Source: Baffinella frigidus
Lineage: Eukaryota > Cryptophyceae > Cryptomonadales > Baffinellaceae
Reading direction: 5' to 3'
Assembly (NCBI GenBank): GCA_026770585.1
Contig: MU647021.1
Span: 50,306-62,919, forward strand
Length of the DNA stretch: 12,614 nucleotides
Part shown: positions 10,459 through 12,614 of the stretch, one piece after another
Numbering within the stretch: position 1 is the first letter of the stretch
How the letters are laid out: each line of letters opens with the position of its first letter
Translations under genes and position numbers: made by a program
The notes under the pieces: model-generated
Database searches by the model: none
The model's input: only the letters and a program-made list of their open reading frames with translations
What the model was told of the DNA's origin: nothing

Positions 10459-12614
10459 CTGGTGTAGGGTTGAGGGTTTAGGGTTTAGGGTTTAGGGTTT
10501 AGGGTTTTGGGTTCAGGGTTTTGGGTTTAGGGTTTAGGGTTTAGGGTTTTGGGTTTTGGGTTTATTGGGGTTTAGGTTTTGGGTTTATTGGGGGTTGGGT
10601 TTGGGGTTTGGGGTTTGGGGTTTAGGCTTGGGGTTTAGGGTGTGGGGTGTAGGGTGTAGGGTGTAGGATGTAGGGTGTAGGGTGTAGGGTGTAGGGTGTA
10701 GGGTTTAGGGTGTAGGGTGTAGGGTGTAGGGTGTAGGGTGTAGGGTGTAGGGTGCAGGGTGTAAGGTGTAAGGTTTAGGGTTTAAAGCGGCTTTGACCGC
10801 CGGGGAGGGGAGGGTGTCTTCTGTGCTCCGAAGCGCGTATGTGCTCATCATTCCTTTGCCTTTGATTTTCGTGAGCCCTGGTGTAGGGGTTCGGGTTTAG
10901 GGTTTAGGTTTTAGGGTTTAGGGTTTGGGGTTTAGGGTTTAGGGTTTAGGGTTTGGGGATTAGGGTTCGGGGTTAGGGGTTTTAGGAGTAGGTGTTAGGG
11001 GTTAGGGGTTAGGGGTTAGGGGTTAGGGGTTAGGGGTTAGGGGTTAGGGGTTAGGGGTTAGGGTCAGGGGTCAGGGGTCAGGGGTCAGGGGTCAGGGGTC
11101 AGGGGTTAGGGGTGAGGGGTTAGGGGTGAGGGGTGAGGGGTGAGGGGTTAAGGGTTAGGGGTTAGGGATTAGGAGTTAGGTTTCAATACGTTTTCAATAA
11201 AACAGCATGGCATGTGGCCTGTGGCCCAACCCGCCTCCGCGTGGGGTATCGCACTTCAGGGTTCACGCGGTTTGACAATGATGCTGAGAGGGCCAACATT
11301 CGGTAACGGAAAGGTGTCCCGATTTGGGCCGAAAATCCCGTCATAGCCCGCTATGTGGGGTGGCTGCACAATGATGGTGGGAGGGTCAGCATACCGGGCT
11401 GGAGGGTGAGGAGGAGGCGGAAGTTGACGCGGAGAGAGACGAGTGCGGGAAATTGGCACCCCTCCCTTGGGTGCTGCAGCTGCTCTGCCGTCGCCTGAGG
11501 TTATGAGTCCTTGTCAGTTGACCGATTCAGCCGTCGCCTGCGGTTGTAACAAACTTCATACGAGGAGAGAGACGTGATATTGACGGGAGATAGACCTCTA
11601 TTGATAGGAAATGTGGACCTTTGTTGATAGGAGAGAAACCTTTGTTGATAGGAGATAGACATTTGTTGATAGGCCATTGAGTGTGGTCGTCGCCTAAGAT
11701 TCTCAGCCGTCGCCTGCGGGTATGAGTCCTTGTCAGTCAACCGATTCTAGCTTTCCCTGTTTCAACGTCCTGAACCCTAAACCCTAAACCCTTAACCATA
11801 ATCCCCTGAACACTGAACCTTGAACCCTAAGACCTAACCCCTGAAAAATGAACCCTAAGCCCTAAACCCCACACCCCACACCCCAAACCCGACACCTGAG
11901 CCCTCAACCCTCCACACTAAGCCACAATCCCCAAACCCTTAACCCTAAACCCTCATCCCTAAACCCTAAACCTGAGTCATGTGAATGAAGGGACGGCCCC
12001 AGGAGGATGACTCCCCTGAAGACGCCATTCGCGATGCTGTATTCACCTGGGGTAGGGTATGGGGTTTGGGGTGCTGTGTTCACTTGGATTGAGGTTGACG
12101 GTTTGGGGTTTGTGGTGTAGGGTTTGGGGTTTGGGGGTTGGGGTTTAGTGTGAGGAAGTTACCGTATCGCCGAATACGCTGTACCGCGGGCTCCCGTTCC
12201 CAATCACCCCCGCGCACACCGCCCCCTGTTTAATGATGGTGGAAAGGATTTGGGTTTGTCGGACTCGAGAGTGTCAGGCTCACAAGTGATAAAGAAGGAG
12301 AAGTGTAGGGTTTCGGGTCTGAGGCGCACAACCCCCCCTGGTTGATGGACGTGTAGATCACGCATTTCCACACGGGGGGTTCTGAAAGAGAACCGAAAAT
12401 CGAAACAGCGGAAATCCGGCGATAGTTGATCATTTGGGACCGGGCGTGATAATTGGAAATCCGTGTACCGGTTCAGGGTTTGTAGTACCGTGTTGAGGCC
12501 GAGTTTCAGGTTCAGGGTTTAGGGAGGGTTTAGGGTTCAGGATTTAGGGTTTGGAGTACCGTGTGGAGGCTGATGCGGAGGGTGGTCATCTGGGCGTCGG
12601 GGCGCGGCAGGCTG
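10393..12614 (-). CDS. Second, diverged copy of the cyclase 3' end (exons 12-17 equivalents), truncated by the window edge
   Basis: This is the mirror copy of the + strand gene, lying tail to tail with it. Reading the minus strand, exons are 12614-12560 (cut by the window edge), 12225-12163, 12046-11972, 11494-11395, 10877-10798 and 10458-10393. Sizes equal the + strand exons (63, 75, 100, 80 and 66 nt), with the same phases, GT donors, AG acceptors and stop TAG at 10395-10393. It keeps SPRYSVFGDT, VNTASRM and KIKGKGMMSTYAL, so transition-state Asn/Arg and KGKG lysines are intact. Changes from the other copy include RIGLNT to RISLHT, GVVC to GAVC, TFAL to TYAL and EQAKEV to KQAKEA. The open frame and unchanged splice sites suggest a working gene rather than a pseudogene. 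The part encoding membrane helices would lie beyond the window. Confidence 0.8.
10463..10790. repeat. TTTAGGG/TGTAGGG block of the mirror gene
   Basis: TTTAGGG and TTTTGGG grade into about 15 TGTAGGG units. It is the mirror of 9310-9487 and about twice as long. It is C-rich on the sense strand of the minus-strand gene. Confidence 0.93.
10798..10877 (-). CDS. Mirror copy, exon 16
   Basis: The exon reads GLTKIKGKGMMSTYALRSTE and DTLPSPA. The TFAL to TYAL change moves toward the family consensus, and most other differences are silent. Confidence 0.9.
10885..11180. repeat. TTAGGGG/TCAGGGG/TGAGGGG block
   Basis: TTTAGGG units pass into about nine GTTAGGGG, then about six GTCAGGGG, then GTGAGGGG octamers. 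It lies in the intron between mirror exons 15 and 16. The + strand has strong G-quadruplex character. Confidence 0.93.
11395..11494 (-). CDS. Mirror copy, exon 15
   Basis: The exon reads ATAEQLQHPREGCQFPALVS then LRVNFRLLLTLQP, with acceptor ctcag and donor gtatgc. It has the same length and phase as exon 15. Confidence 0.8.
11488..11750. repeat. Repeated cgtcgcctg...gagtccttgtcagt segment
   Basis: The acceptor region of mirror exon 15 (gccgtcgcctg, reverse) and its flank are repeated at 11528-11541 and 11704-11750. These are further exon 15 edge scraps in this arm. Confidence 0.65.
11574..11674. repeat. Minisatellite with ttgataggaga unit
   Basis: Four or five units of about 21-24 bp (accTttgttgatagga type). 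The other arm has only a single matching stretch near 8647-8690, so the array expanded after the duplication. Confidence 0.82.
11770..11971. repeat. CCCTAAA-type block in the mirror intron 14
   Basis: CCCTAAA, CCCTGAA and CCCCACA units end at the mirror exon 14 donor. On the sense (minus) strand it is G-rich, as in 8506-8580. Confidence 0.9.
11972..12046 (-). CDS. Mirror copy, exon 14
   Basis: The 75-nt exon encodes exactly the same 25 residues as 8431-8505, with four third-position differences (AAC/AAT, GCA/GCG, CGA/CGT, CAT/CAC). The acceptor is ccccag and the donor gtttag. Confidence 0.92.
12047..12162. repeat. GGGTTTGGGG block in the mirror intron 13
   Basis: G-rich on the + strand, C-rich on the gene's sense strand, matching the orientation of 8144-8430. 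Confidence 0.85.
12163..12225 (-). CDS. Mirror copy, exon 13
   Basis: The exon reads GAVCAGVIGNGSPRYSVFGD and T, between an aacag acceptor and a gtaact donor. Compared with exon 13 it has V/A and S/N replacements and two silent changes. Confidence 0.88.
12226..12559 (-). other. Mirror intron 12
   Basis: Unique sequence homologous to 7550-7690 and 7918-8000, followed by short TTTAGGG runs (12475-12550) and an exon 12 scrap. No separate gene seen. Confidence 0.65.
12489..12503 (-). pseudogene. 3' scrap of exon 12 in the mirror copy
   Basis: On the minus strand, LGLNT with donor gtacta lies just downstream of the mirror exon 12. Exon shards therefore occur in this arm too. Confidence 0.5.
12560..12614 (-). 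CDS. Mirror copy, exon 12 (3' part)
   Basis: The exon is cut by the window edge and reads SLPRPDAQMTTLRISLHT before a gtactc donor. It differs from the + copy by I/M, G/S and N/H. Confidence 0.8.

Larger units (their letters stand above)
7348..12614. repeat. Large imperfect inverted duplication (arms over 2.2 kb)
   Basis: Matching inverted pairs, from outside to inside, are 7348-7410 with 12552-12614, 7550-7690 with 12340-12470, 8081-8150 with 12155-12225, 8425-8510 with 11967-12052, 8645-8950 with 11393-11620, 9228-9310 with 10795-10877, 9488-9560 with 10388-10460 and 9611-9629 with 10319-10337. The outermost pair reaches the window edge, so the right arm continues. Both exons and introns match, with the left arm carrying extra exon shards. 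Confidence 0.92.

Noticed and set aside
7348-12614. Inverted repeat as an assembly artefact
   Set aside because: The arms differ by many substitutions, indels and repeat lengths while the exons stay open, which a chimeric join would not produce.

Overview
The window is eukaryotic nuclear DNA, from a unicellular protist or alga with a plant-type (TTTAGGG) telomere motif. GT-AG introns, tiny exons and telomere-like arrays between exons all point this way. A chromerid or other alveolate would fit, because multi-pass class III cyclases occur there, but the sequence does not settle the lineage. No bacterial genes, rRNA or tRNA were seen.

Almost the whole window is explained by one gene and its partial mirror copy. 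On the + strand (128-9555), 17 short exons can be joined by GT-AG splicing with every phase matching and no internal stop. They give the C-terminal 463 residues of a membrane-bound class III nucleotidyl cyclase, probably a guanylate cyclase. Exons 1-6 encode six membrane helices. Exon 7 and the start of exon 8 form a helical linker. Exons 8-16 form a cyclase homology domain (SYEKAT-VLF, KLES, MVVS, TLRIGLNT, PRYSVFGDTVNTASRM, KIKGKGMMSTFAL). Exon 17 is a short tail with the stop codon. The 5' end of the gene, probably including a first catalytic domain, lies before the window. Both metal-binding aspartates are absent from this domain, while the transition-state Asn and Arg and the KGKG lysines are kept. 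It therefore looks like the C2 half of a C1/C2 pair.

From about 7348 to the window end, the DNA is a large imperfect inverted duplication centred near 10.0-10.2 kb. The right half (minus strand, 12614 to 10393) carries diverged but intact copies of exons 12-17, so two cyclase genes converge tail to tail. The centre holds a (GA)n tract, a CCCAATGT microsatellite and a separate pair of direct repeats. The two copies differ mainly by conservative or synonymous changes in exons. Exon 14 has four differences, all synonymous.

Two features stand out. First, many introns hold one to five broken tandem copies of the neighbouring exon (exon shards). Second, the introns are largely filled with degenerate telomere-like heptamers/octamers whose strand is conserved between the two gene copies. 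There are also a 207-bp fold-back element with a perfect 38-bp palindromic core (6270-6476), a roughly 100-bp imperfect hairpin (1292-1395), and several minisatellites.
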